From Arcuatula senhousia (Eukaryota; Mollusca; Bivalvia; Mytilida; Mytilidae): a stretch of 64,000 nucleotides of DNA. The translations under genes and the position numbers were made by a program. Below the pieces are notes generated by a model. That model was not told the DNA's origin and searched no databases. It saw only the letters and a list, made by a program, of their open reading frames with translations. Below are positions 33,066 through 44,661 of this stretch, one piece after another. Location of the stretch: the NCBI GenBank assembly GCA_963971305.1, contig OZ020304.1:16660103-16724102 (forward strand). The letters are read 5' to 3'. Numbering within the stretch: the first letter of the stretch is position 1; each line of letters opens with the position of its first letter.

Positions 33066-33984
33066 ACTAGGTATAATTGTGTTGGGATGCCAACACACAA
33101 GTCGCCCAAAATCGCCTATGATAGAGTTCCATTCAAATCAGTGCTTCAAAATAAGTCTAGAAATAAAATTTCGTTGAAATCAGACAAAGTTGACGTTTTA
33201 AGTGAGTGAGTTGGTGTTTTACGCCCGTGCAACGCTATATAGGTTATTTACAGGCGATGAACATGAAAAGGATGATAAAATGAACATGAAATGATGATGA
33301 TGAATGAAATATGGGGATGGGGTGGGACACAAAGGACCGGTAAATTTTGAAGAACCACAGGAAAAGGGGAGAGATGGGTAGGGGCGGAAAATTTAGCCTA
33401 TGTGGTGCACTACTGGGCGGTCCACAAAGGGGTCTTTTACGTGCATGAAGCGTGGCACTCTCCACACACGTTGGCCCACTATGGTCGGCGGTCAGGGTTT
33501 CCGTATTATAGACCTGACAACCCCCGCGGACGAGGGCTACCCTATTCAGCCACCTAGGGTACACACTTGGTCGCTCTGTGAGTTGACGTTTTAAGGGGGG
33601 CGGGTGTAGTAAAATGGCCGCCATTTTGAAATCGTAAGTCGGATTTCATATCCGGTCGCAGATTTGAGCTCAGCATACCCGCTTTACCCAGATGACCAAT
33701 TTTCAAGACGATCCGATGAAAAAAAAATTTCCGCCCACTTTTTCCGATGGCCGCCATTTTGAATCGGCGGCCATCTTGAAAATTTTAAAAGTGCATTACA
33801 CAACTTTGAGTGACCCACTATCCAATCTCACAAGTGTTATTCAATTTCCTTGGACCGTTTTCTTGTATTAGGGAGGACAAATTCTCGATAAAGAATCAGA
33901 AGAATAATAATAAGAATAATAATAATAATAAGAAACGGTGCAAAAACAATAAGTCTCCCAAACTTTGTTTTGGGCGACTTAATA
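33066..33984 (+). mobile_element. Array element 4, GTCGCCC family, with 3' hairpin and nested insertion
   Basis: 5' hairpin GTGTTGG-GATG-CCAACAC, X = AAGTCGCCCAAAA (33099-33111). Interrupted by a 378-bp repeat (33203-33580). It ends with (AAT)n, AAGAAACGGTGCAAAAACAA and a hairpin whose right arm TTTTGGGCGACTT is the exact complement of X, while the left arm (AAGTCTCCC) has drifted. Confidence 0.75.
33203..33580. mobile_element. 378-bp GTGAGTGAGTTGG mollusc repeat with 15-bp target duplication
   Basis: Flanked by AGTTGACGTTTTAAG at 33188-33202 and 33581-33595. The sister element at 44.3 kb has one copy of this site (AAAGTTGACGTTTTTGGGGG), confirming the insertion. It contains AATTTAGCCTATGTGGTGCA, GGCGGTCCACAAAGGGGTC and ACACACTTGGTCGCTCTGTG. 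A target duplication of 15 bp suggests target-primed reverse transcription. No poly(A) tail and no coding capacity. Confidence 0.85.
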
Positions 33985-35171
33985 ACTAGTTCTAATTGTG
34001 ATCGCAAGCGAGTCACATATATGTCCCCTCACGTACCCCTCTTTGTCAATATGTCTCTTGGCATTTGAGATCACTTAATATACCCAATATTCATCAAAAT
34101 AGGAGAAAGTTAAATTTTGGCGGGAAACGACGGCCATTTTGGAAATGGCCGACGATTAAAAATTTTAATGTCAAAAATCGAATCGCCATACCACTATTAC
34201 CTTATATACCAATTTTCATCAAAATCGGAGTAACTTTAAATTTTGGCGGGAAACGGCGGCCATTTTGGAAATGGCTGACGATGAAAAATTTTTAATGTCA
34301 AAAATCAACTTGCCACACCACTATTACCTTATATACCAATTTTCATCAAAATCGGAGTAACTTTAAATTTTGGCGGGAAACGGCGGCCATTTTGAAAATG
34401 GCCGACGATAAAAAAAATTTTGATGTCAAAAATCAACTCGCCAAACAACTATTACCTTATATACCAATTTTCATCAAAATCGGAGTAAGTTTAATTTTTG
34501 GCGGGAAACGGCGGCCATTTTGAAAATGGCCAACGATAAAAAAATTTTGATGTTAAAAATCAACTCGCCATGCCACTATTACCTTATATACCAATTTTCA
34601 TCAAAATTGGAGCAAGTTTAATTTTTGGCGGGAAAATGGCGGCCATTTTAAAAATGGCCGCCAAAATTTTTTTTCGATACCAAAAATGAACTCGGCATAC
34701 CACTATTACCTTGTAAACCAATTTTCATTAAGAAATAACAAAGTTAAGAATTTTTACATTACTATTACAAAATATATTGTTCCAAGAAAGATAACTCAAT
34801 TTGACAAAAAAATTAAATTTCGATTTTTTGCAAAATTTTGAGAACCCTAAGTCTGATTTTCAAAATTTTTTTTTTAAATGAAAGGTATCAAAAGTCTACA
34901 CTTACCCCATAAAGGAATTGTTGTTACTCCTGCCGGATCAGAAATGCTAGGTAAAATTCAACTTCGGTTTCGAGGAGCCATTTTGAGGCCCTTTTTTGAC
35001 CTATAAGGGGTCGTTCGATTTCGACGAAAAATACAAAAAGCACAATCTCCCATTCCATACTCTTGATATATGAAGTTTCAGCTTCCTACCTTAAAAGATG
35101 TCGAAAAAATGAGGTGGACAAGTTCACGATCCAGAATACCGAGAAAAATAATAATAATAATAATAATAATA
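33985..35171 (+). mobile_element. Array element 5, TGTCCCC family, mosaic
   Basis: X = ATGTCCCC follows the TGTGATCGC/GCGAGTCACA hairpin. The 5' ~330 bp are nearly identical to element 6, while the 3' ~750 bp are nearly identical to element 3. This indicates recombination or unequal exchange among neighbours. It ends in (AAT)n without a hairpin module. Confidence 0.7.
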
Positions 35172-36227
35172 ACTAGTTCTAATTGTGATCGCAAGCGAGT
35201 CACATATATGTCCCCTCACGTACCCCTCTTTGTCAATATGTCTCTTGGCATTTGAGATCACTTAATATACCCAATATTCATCAAAATAGGAGAAAGTTAA
35301 ATTTTGGCGGGAAACGACGGCCATTTTGGAAATGGCCGACGATTAAAAATTTTAATGTCAAAAATCGAATCGCCATACCACTATTACCTTATATACCAAT
35401 TTTCATCAAAATCGGAGTAACTTTAAATTTTGGCGGGAAACGGCGGCCATTTTGGAAATGGCTGACGATGAAAAATTTTTAATGTCATAAATCAACTTGC
35501 CACACCACTATTACCTTATATACCAATTTTCATCAAAATCGGAGTAACTTTAAATTTTGGCGGGAAACGGCAGCCATTTTGAAAATGGCCGACGATAAAA
35601 AAATTTTGATGTCAAAAATCAAATCAGCATACCACTATTACCTTAAATACCAATTTTCATCAAAATCGGAGTAACTTTAAATATTGGCGGGAAATGGCGG
35701 CCATTTTAGCCGCCATTTTGAAAATGGCCGCCAAAAAAAATTTTCGATTCCAAAAATGAACTCGGCATACCACTATTACCTTGTAAACCAATTTTCTTTA
35801 AGAAATAACAAAGTCGAGAATTTTTACATTACTATTACAAAATATAAAGTACAAAGGAAGATAACTCAATCTTACAAAAAAATTAATTTTCGATTTTTTG
35901 CAAAATTTTGAAAACGGTAAGTCCGATTTTCAAAATTTTTTTTTTAAATGAAAGGTATTAAATAGCCGCACTTAACCTATTAAGGAATTATTCCTACCCC
36001 TGCCGGATCAGAAATGCCAGGTAAAAGTTCAACTTCGGTTTCGAGGAGCCATTTTGAGGCCCTTTTTTTACCTATAAGGCGTCGTTCAATTTTGTCGAAA
36101 AATACAAAATGCACAATCTCCCATTCCATACTCTTGATATGTGAAGTTTCAGCTTCCTACCTTAAAAGATGTCGAAAAAATGAGGTGGACAAGTTCACGG
36201 TCCAGAATACCGAGAAAAATAATAATA
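35172..36227 (+). mobile_element. Array element 6, TGTCCCC family
   Basis: Same 5' hairpin and X. About four ~120-bp units, each with a palindromic GGCCATTTTGAAAATGGCC core, then the family 3' region (CCTGCCGGATCAGAAATGCC, GGTTTCGAGGAGCCATTTTG) and (AAT)n. Confidence 0.7.
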
Positions 36228-37829
36228 ACTAGTTCTAATTGTGATCGCAAGCGAGTCACATATATGTCCCCTCACGTACCCCTCTTTGTCAATATGTCTC
36301 TTGGCATTTGAGATCACTTAATATTACCAATATTCATCAAAATAGGAGTAAGTTTAATTTTGGCGGGAAACGGCGGCCATTTTCAAAATGGCCGACTACA
36401 AATAAATTTCAATGTTAAAAATCAACTCGCCATACCACTATTACTTTGAATACCAATTTTCATCAAAATCTGAGTTACTTTAATTTTGGCGGGAAATGGC
36501 CGACAATGAAAATTTTTTAATGTCAAAAATCAACTCGCCATACCACTATAACCTTATGTACCAATTTTCATCAAAATCGGAGTAACTTTAATTTTGGCGG
36601 GAAACGGCAGCCATTTTGAAAATGGTCAACGATAAAAAAATTTTGATGTCAAAAATCAACTCGCCATACCACTTTTACCTTGAATACCAATTTTCATCAA
36701 AATCTGAGTAACTTTAATTTTTGCGGGAAACGGCGGCCATTTTGGAAATGGCCGACGATGAAAAATTTTTAATGTCAAAAATCAACTCGCCATACCACTA
36801 TAACCTTATGTAAGAATTTTCATCAAATTCGGAGTAACTTTAAATTTGGCGGGAAACGGCAGCCATTTTGAAAATGGTCGACGATAAAAAAATTTTGATG
36901 TCAAAAATCAACTCGCCATACCACTTTTACCTTGAATACCAATTTTCATCAAAATCTGAGTAACTTTAATTTTTGCGGGAAACGGCGGCCATTTTGGAAA
37001 TGGCCGACGATGAAAAATTTTTAATGTCAAAAATCAACTCGCCATACCACTATAACCTTATGTAAGAGATGAAAAATTTTTAATGTCAAAAATCAACTCG
37101 CCATACCACTATAACCTTATGTAAGAATTTTCATCAAATTCGGAGTAACTTTAAATTTTGGCGGGAAACGGCAGCCATTTTGAAAATGGCTGACGAAAAA
37201 TAATTTTTAATGTCAAAAATCAACTCGCCATACCACTATTACCTTATATACCAATTTTCATAAAAATTGGAGCAAGTTTAAGTTTTGGCGGGAAAACGGC
37301 GGCCATTTTAGCCGCCATTTTGAAAATGGCCGCCAAAAATTTTTTTCGATACCAAAAATGAACTCGGCATACCACTATTACCTTGTAAACCGATTTTCAT
37401 TAAGAAATAACAAGGTTGAGAATTTTTACTTTACTATTACAAAATATATTGTAACAAGAAAGATAACTCAATTTGACAAAAAAAATTAAATTTCGATTTT
37501 TTGCAAAATTTTGAGAACCGTAAGTCCGATTTTCAAAATTCTTTTTTTAAATGAAAGCTATTAAAAGTCTACACTTACCCTTTAAATGAATTTTTCCTAC
37601 CCCTGCCGGATCAGAAATGCCAGGTAAAAATCAACTTCGGTTTCGAGGAGCCATTTTGAGGCCCTTTTTTGACCTATAAGGGGTCATTCGATTTCGGCGA
37701 AAAATACAAAAAGCACAATTTCCCATTCCATACTCTTGATTTATGAAGTTTCAGCTTCCTACCTTAAAAGATGTTGAAAAAATGAGGTGGACAAGTTCAC
37801 GGTCCAGAATACCGAGAAAAATAATAATA
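36228..37829 (+). mobile_element. Array element 7, TGTCCCC family
   Basis: Longer copy with about eight units. A short internal duplication near 37010-37130 repeats AATTTTTAATGTCAAAAATC and its neighbourhood. Unit number varies between elements, as expected for unequal exchange. Confidence 0.7.
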
Positions 37830-39310
37830 ACTAGTTCTAATTGTGATCGCAAGCGAGTCACAAAAATGTCCCCTCACGTACCCCTCTTTGACAATATTTC
37901 TGGCTTTTGTGGGAACCCTGTTTAAGCAATGACGCCCTTATCATTCCATTGAAGCACCCTTTTTACAAGCATTGGTAGCGTACTTGTAAACTATTGTAGT
38001 GACTAGCGAGCATAACTACCGCTCTCGTCCTCTACAATGGAGCCACTCTTCAATGAAATGCTAAAAACGTTACGGAGAAGCTTTTGGTTGACATCCATAT
38101 GAGATATTATTCTCCCTTAATCTCATATAGTCGAGAAGAATCACACAGTCGCATCCAAAAGCTGATGCATCGGACCATAAACAAAATTTGATGCTAAAAA
38201 TGAACTCCCCATACCACAATTACCCTGTATATTAATTTTCATTAAAATCGGAGTAAGTTTAATTTTGGCGGGAAACAGTGGCCATTTTGAAAATGGCCGA
38301 CCATAAATAAATTTCAATGTCAAAAATCAACTCGCCATACCACTGTTACCTTATATACGAGTTTTCATGAAAATCAGAGTAACTTTAATTTTGGCGGGAA
38401 ACGGCGGCCATTTAGTAAAATGGCCGACGATAAAAAAAATTCATTCCGAAAATCAACTCAGCATACCACTATTACCTCAAATACCGATTTTCATCAAAAT
38501 TGGTGTAACTTTAATTTTGGCGGGAAACGGTGGCCATTTTGAAAATGGCCGACTATAAAAAAAATTCGATGTCAAAAATCATCTCGCCATACCACTATTA
38601 CCTTATATACCAATTTTCGTCAAAATCGGAGTAACTTTAATTTTGGCGGGAAATGGCGGCCATTTTGAAAATGGTCGACGATAGAAAAATTTTGATGTCA
38701 AAAATCATCTCGCCATACCACTATTACCTTCTATACCAATTTTCATCAAAATCGGAGCAAGTTTAAATTTTGGCGGGAAATTTTAGCCGCCATTTTGAAA
38801 ATGGCCGCCAAAAAAAATTTTCGATACCAAAAATGAACTCGGCATACCACTATTACCTTGTAAACCAATTTTCATTAAGAAATAACAAAATTGAGAATTT
38901 TTTTCATTAATATCACAAAATATATGGTACAAAGAAAGATAACTCAATCTTACAAAAAAAATAATTTTCGATTTTTTGCAAAATTTTGAAAACGGTAAGT
39001 CCGATTTTCAAAATTTTTTTTTTAAATGAAAGGTATTGTATATCCGCACTTAACCTATAAGGGAATTTTTCCTACCCCTGCCGGATCAGAAATGCCAGGA
39101 AAAATTCAACTTCGGTTTCGAGGAGCCATTTTGAGGCCCCTTTTTTACCTATATGGGGTCGTTCGATTTCGGCGAAAAATACAAAAAGCACAATCTCCCA
39201 TTCCATACTCTTGATTTATGAATTTTTAGCTTCCTACCTTAAAAGATGTCGAAAAAATGAGGTGGACAAGTTCACGATCCAGAATACCGAGAAAAATAAT
39301 AATAATAATA
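37830..39310 (+). mobile_element. Array element 8, TGTCCCC family, long-leader subtype
   Basis: Shares the first ~60 bases and the 3' region with elements 3, 5, 6 and 7. It has a distinct ~300-bp leader after X (TTTCTGGCTTTTGTGGGAAC, GCATTGGTAGCGTACTTGTA, ATCTCATATAGTCGAGAAG) that is also found in elements 10 and 11. The leader has a small ATATGAGAT/ATCTCATAT hairpin. Confidence 0.7.
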
Positions 39311-39880
39311 ACTAGTGCTGACTGTGTTGGGGATGCCCAACACAAAAATATCTCCCAAACGTACGCATATTGTCATTCTTGCATAAACTTTGACATCGCA
39401 TCCTAAATCGTCATCATTTGAAACCCCTATATACCAAATTTTGTCGAAATCGTAGCATTTTGACAGTTTTCCCATTTTTGGGCCCGATAAATCGCATTTT
39501 CGTGAATAACTCGAAAACCGTAAATATCGCTTCAATTTTTTTTTTCATATTATTAAAGAGCTCCTTTTGCTCTACTAGCCTACAAAATTTCAGAACCCTG
39601 CGCACCTAGGTAACCGAGATATCGCAATGTCCTATATTATGACCTTTCCCTGTTTCCATGGAAACGGTGGCCATTTTGAAAATTTTGAAAATTGCATGCA
39701 CACCTCTGGGACCCATTCTACCACCATACAAAATTTCAGAAAGATCCATTCAGTAGTTTTATGAGATGTGGTGCAGACACGTTCATGGTCGGAAGAAGAA
39801 AAAAAAAGAATAATAATAATAATAAGAAACAGAGTAAAAACAATATATCTCCCAAACATAGTGTTTGGGAGATATAATAA
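39311..39880 (+). mobile_element. Array element 9, TCTCCCAAAC family, covarying variant
   Basis: 5' hairpin GTGTTGGG-GATG-CCCAACAC. X = ATATCTCCCAAAC (39348-39360), with A where the family has G. Its own 3' hairpin (39844-39858 paired with 39862-39876, 3-nt loop) carries the matching change, GTTTGGGAGATAT. It is the cleanest single-element example of X and hairpin changing together. Confidence 0.8.
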
Positions 39881-39890
39881 TAATAATAAT

Positions 39891-40013
39891 AAGAAACCGA
39901 GCAAAAACAATATGTCCCCGACACTTCGTGTTCGGGGACATAATAATAATAATAATAATAATAAGAAACCGAGCAAAAACAATATGTCCCCGACACTTCG
40001 TGTTCGGGGACAT
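39891..40013 (+). repeat. Two TGTCCCC-type 3' hairpin modules
   Basis: Identical 51-nt modules at 39891-39941 and 39963-40013: AAGAAACCGAGCAAAAACAA, T, then a hairpin with arms ATGTCCCCGA/TCGGGGACAT and a CAC-TTC-GTG tip. They sit after element 9's own hairpin, separated by (AAT)n, although element 9 belongs to another family. Confidence 0.9.
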
Positions 40014-40023
40014 AATAATAATA

Positions 40024-41262
40024 ACTAGTTCTAATTGTGATCGCAAGCGAGTCACATACATGTCCCCTCACGTACCCCTCTTTGACAATATTTCTGGCTT
40101 TTGTGGGAACCCTGTTTAAGCAATGACGCCCTTATCATTCCATTGAAGCACCCTTTTTACAAGCATTGGTAGCGTACTTGTAAACTATTGTAGTGACTAG
40201 CGAGCATAACTACCGCTCTCGTCCTCTACAATGGAGCCACTCTTCAATGAAATGCTAAAAACGTTACGGAGAAGCTTTTGGTTGACATCCATATGAGATA
40301 TTATTCTCCCTTAATCTCATATAGTCGAGAAGTCACACAGTCGCATCCAAAAGCTGTTGCATCGGACCATAAACAAAATTTGATGCTAAAAATGAACTCC
40401 CCATACCACAATTACCCTCTATATTAATTTTCATTAAAATCGGAGCAAGTTTAATTTTGGCGGGAAACGGCGGCCATTTTGAAAATGGCCGACGATATAA
40501 AAAAATTAATGTCAAAAATCAACTCGCAGTACCACTATTACCTTGAATTCCAATTTTCATGAAAATCTGAGTAACTTTAATTTTGGCGGGAAACGGCGGC
40601 CATTTTGAAAATGGTCGACGATCAAAAAAATTCGACGTCAAAAATCAACTCGCCATACCACTATTACCTTATATACCAATTTTCATCAAAATCGGAGCAA
40701 GTTTAAATTTTGGCGGGAAAATGGCAGCCATTTTAGCCGCCATTTTGAAAATGGCCGTCAAAAAAAATTTTCGACTCCAAAAATGAACTCGGCATACCAC
40801 TATTACCTTGTAAACCAATTTTCATTAAGAAATGACAAAGTTGAGATTTTTTTTCATTACTATTACAAAATATATTGAACAAAGAAAGATAACTCAATCT
40901 TACAAAAAAATTAATTTTCGATTTTTTGCAAAATTTTGAAAACGGTAAGTCCGATTTTCAAAATTTTTTTTTTTTAAATGAAAGGTATTGAAAGTCTTCA
41001 CTTACCATATAAAGGAATTTGTCCTACCCCTGCCGGATCAGAAATGCCAGGAAAAATTCAACTTCGGTTTCGAGGAGCCATTTTGAGGCCCTTTTTTGAC
41101 CTATAAGGGGTCGTTCGATTTCGACGAAAAATACAAAAAGCACAATCTCCCATTCCATACTCTTGATTTATGAAGTTTCAGCTTCCTACCTTAAACGATG
41201 TCGAAAAAATGAGGTGGACAAGTTCACGGTCCAGAATACCGAGAAAAATAATAATAATAATA
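40024..41262 (+). mobile_element. Array element 10, TGTCCCC family, long-leader subtype
   Basis: Leader as in element 8, two or three body units, family 3' region, (AAT)n. No 3' hairpin module. Very similar to the first part of element 11. Confidence 0.7.
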
Positions 41263-42611
41263 ACTAGTTCTAATTGTGATCGCAAGCGAGTCACATACAT
41301 GTCCCCTCACGTACCCCTCTTTGACAATGTTTCTGGCTTTTGTGGGAACCCTGTTTAAGCAATGACGCCCTTATCATTCCATTGAAGCACCCTTTTTACA
41401 AGCATTGGTAGCGTACTTGTAAACTATTGTAGTGACTAGCGAGCATAACTACCGCTCTCGTCCTCTACAATGGAGCCACTCTTCAATGAAATGCTAAAAA
41501 CGTTACGGAGAAGCTTTTGGTTGACATCCATATGAGATATTATTCTCCCTTAATCTCATATAGTCGAGAAGAGTCACACAGTCGCATCCAAAAGCTGTTG
41601 CATCGGACCATAAACAAAATTTGATGCTAAAAATCAACTCCCCATACCACAATTACCCTGTATATTAATTTTCATTAAAATCGGAGCAAGTTTAATTTTG
41701 GCGGGAAACGGCGGCCATTTTGAAAATGGCCTACGATATAAAAAAATTAATGTCAAAAATCAACTCGCAATACCACTATTACCTTGAATACCAATTTTCA
41801 TCAAAATCTGAGTAACTTTAATTTTGGCGGGAAACGGCGGCCATTTTGAAAATGGTTGACGATAAATAAATTTCAATGTCAAAAATCAAATCCCCATACC
41901 ACTATTACCTAATATACCAGTTTTCATCAAAATCGGAGTAACTTTAATTTTGGCGGGAAACTGCGGCCATTTTGAAAATGGCCGACGATAAAAAAAATTC
42001 GATGTCAAAAATCAACTCGCCATACCACTATTACCTTATATACCAATTTTCATCAAAAGCGGAGCAAGTTTAAATTTTTGCGGGAAAATGGCAGCCATTT
42101 TAGCCGCCATTTTGAAAATGGCCGTCAAAAAAATTTTTCGACTCCAAAAATGAACTCGGCATACCACTATTACCTTGTAAACCAATTTTCATTAAGAAAT
42201 AACAAAGTTGAGATTTTTTTTCATTACTATTACAAAATATATTGAACAAAGAAAGATAACTCAATCTTACAAAAAAATTAATTTTCGATTTTTTGCAAAA
42301 TTTTGAAAACGGTAAGTCCGATTTTCAAAATTTTTTTTTTAAATGAAAGGTATTGAAAGTCTACACTTACCATATAAAGGAATTTGTCCTACCCCTGCCG
42401 GATCTGAAATGCCAGGAAAAATTCAACTTCGGTTTCGAGGAGCCATTTTGAGGCCCTTTTTTTACCTATAAGGGGTCGTTCGATTTCGACGAAAAATACA
42501 AAAAGCACAATCTCCCATTCCATACTCTTGATTTATGAAGTTTCAGCTTCCTACCTTAAAAGATGTCGAAAAAATGAGGTGGACAAGTTCACGGTCCAGA
42601 ATACCGAGAAA

Positions 42612-42643
<32 letters not shown>

Positions 42644-42822
42644 GAAACCGAGCAAAAACAATATGTCCCCGACACTTCGTGTTCGGGGACATAATAATAA
42701 TAATAATAAGAAACCGAGCAAAAACAATATGTCCCCGACACTTCGTGTTCGGGGACATAATAATAATAATAATAAGAAACCGAGCAAAAACAATATGTCC
42801 CCGACACTTCGTGTTCGGGGAC

Positions 42823-42853
<31 letters not shown>

Positions 42854-42906
42854 GAAACCGAGCAAAAACAATATGTCCCCGACACTTCGTGTTCGGGGAC
42901 ATAATA
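41263..42906 (+). mobile_element. Array element 11, TGTCCCC family, with four 3' hairpin modules
   Basis: Leader as in elements 8 and 10, four to five body units, then (AAT)n and four hairpin modules of its own family. The module right arm (GGGGACAT) is complementary to X (ATGTCCCC). Confidence 0.75.
42642..42902 (+). repeat. Four identical 51-nt hairpin modules in (AAT)n
   Basis: Modules at 42642-42692, 42708-42758, 42774-42824 and 42852-42902 are identical, while the (AAT)n linkers are 15, 15 and 27 nt. The linker length varies but the module does not, as expected if modules multiply by slippage or exchange within (AAT)n. Confidence 0.95.
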
Positions 42907-44208
42907 ACTAGGTATAATTGTGATCGCAAAGCGAGTCACAAATGTCCCCTCACGTACCCCTCTTAGTTATAATCCAGCTTATTCAAGAATAATTTTCTGT
43001 TCCCCATCCATTATTAAGCTTAGATATCAATTCTAGTTGAAATCGGAGCAAGTAGAATTTATACCGGAAATGGCGGCCATTTTGAATTTTTCGACATTTT
43101 CGCCTTCACGCCTAAATTCGCCATCCTTTACAACCCCTAGATATCGATTTTTGTTAAAATCATAGCAAGATGATTTTTTACCGGAAGTTGCGGCCATTTT
43201 GAATTTTTTGACATTTTCGACTTCACGTCTCAATTCACCATCCTTTAAAACCTCCAGATATCAATTTTCGTTAACATTTGAGTGAGTTGAATTTTAACCG
43301 GAAGTGGCGGCCATTTTGAATTTTTCGACATTTTTCACTTCACGTCTCAATTCGCCATCCTTTAATACCCCTAGAAATCAATTTTCATCAAAATCGGAGT
43401 AAGTTGAAATTTAACCGGAAGAGGCGGCCATTTTGAAAATGGCAGCAGAATAAAAATTTTCAATACCAGAAATGAACTCAGCATACCCCAATTACCTGAA
43501 ATACAAATTTTCATTTAAAAATAGTAAAGTTTAAAATTTTTCCCAAAATCCATGGAAGTGGCGACCATTTTGAAAAAAACGGCCAATAAAAAATTCCGGT
43601 ACCAGAAATGAACTCGCCATACTCCAATAACCTTAAATACAAATTTTCATCAAATTCCGAGCAAGTTTCAATTTTGGCGGGAAACAGTCGGCCATTTTGA
43701 AAATGGCCAACCATTAATTTTTTCAAGATCAAGAATCATCTTGGCGCATACACCAATACCTGTTTACAGGTCTTCAGCGATACTTAATTTATAAAATGTT
43801 ACTTACAAATACTGATTATTTTATACAATTTCATATAATGTGGTATTCAATTATCTCCCCTTTTTTCGAATTTTTGCAAAATTTTGAAAACAGTACGTCC
43901 GATTTTCAAAATTCTTTTTTTGAAAGATACCTCTTGTACATACCTATTTTATATATAAACAGATTTTCAATAATTCAGCCGGTTTATAAATGCCGTTAAA
44001 AATAAAACTTTGATTTTGAGGAGCCATTTTCAGGCCCCTATTAACCCTAAAAGGGGGCGTTTTATTTTGACGAAAAAATCTGATTACACAATTTCACACT
44101 CCATACTCTTGATATATGAAGTTTCAGCTTCCTACCTTCAAAGATGTTCTTTAAATCGAGCGGACAAGTTCACACTACAGAATACTAAGAATAATAATAA
44201 TAAAAAAA
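42907..44208 (+). mobile_element. Array element 12, TGTCCCC family start with a different body
   Basis: Start ACTAGGTATAATTGTGATCG and X ATGTCCCCTCACGTACC as in the family. The body then changes to ~118-bp units with CGGAAGTGGCGGCCATTTTG and AATTTTTCGACATTTTC. The 3' region is a diverged version of the family end (GAGGAGCCATTTTCAGGCCC). The 5' hairpin carries an extra A (GCAAAGCG). Confidence 0.7.
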
Positions 44209-44661
44209 ACTAGTGCTGATTGTGTTGGGATGCCAACACATAAGTCGCCCAAAATCGCCTTGGATAGTATTCCATTCAAAATAAGTCTAGAAATCAAATT
44301 TCGTTGAAATCGGACAAAGTTGACGTTTTTGGGGGGCGGGTGTGGTAAAACGGCCGCCATTTTAAAATGGCGATGTTCGCGTAATTTTTTTTTCGGCATG
44401 TTGCTCAAAAAGGATCACTCTACCAGTGTACCAATTTTCATTAAAATCCATCCACCCATCTCCGAGATCTGAGAGGGGCCCAAAAATCTTAAACGGCGGC
44501 CATTTTGAAAATGGCGGCCATCTTGAAAATTTCAAAAGTGGATTGCACACCTCTGAGTGACCCTCCACCCATCTCAGCAGGTTTTATCTTGATTGGTCAA
44601 AGCATTTTCAAAAAATGTGGCGGACAAGTTCATGATTAAGGTAAGGAAAAGAATAATAATA
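44209..44661 (+). mobile_element. Array element 13, GTCGCCC family, short
   Basis: 5' hairpin GTGTTGG-GATG-CCAACAC, X = AAGTCGCCCAAAA (44242-44254). It retains the uninterrupted site used by the nested repeat in element 4. It ends GGACAAGTTCATGATTAAGG and (AAT)n with no hairpin module. Confidence 0.75.

Noticed and set aside
33244..33624. 126-codon minus-strand frame
   Set aside because: It lies across the inserted 378-bp mollusc repeat and the flanking array element, crossing the target duplication, so it cannot be an ancestral gene.
42642..42902. CRISPR-like pattern: identical 51-nt repeats with short spacers
   Set aside because: The spacers are only (AAT)n of varying length, the context is a mollusc repeat array, and there are no cas genes. 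These are transposon tail modules.
42528..42971. Several overlapping open frames of 106-143 codons on both strands
   Set aside because: All are translations of (AAT)n and the repeated hairpin module (runs of Asn, Ile or Tyr). The same applies to frames near 39.6-40.1 kb, 46.2-46.8 kb and 49.7-50.1 kb.
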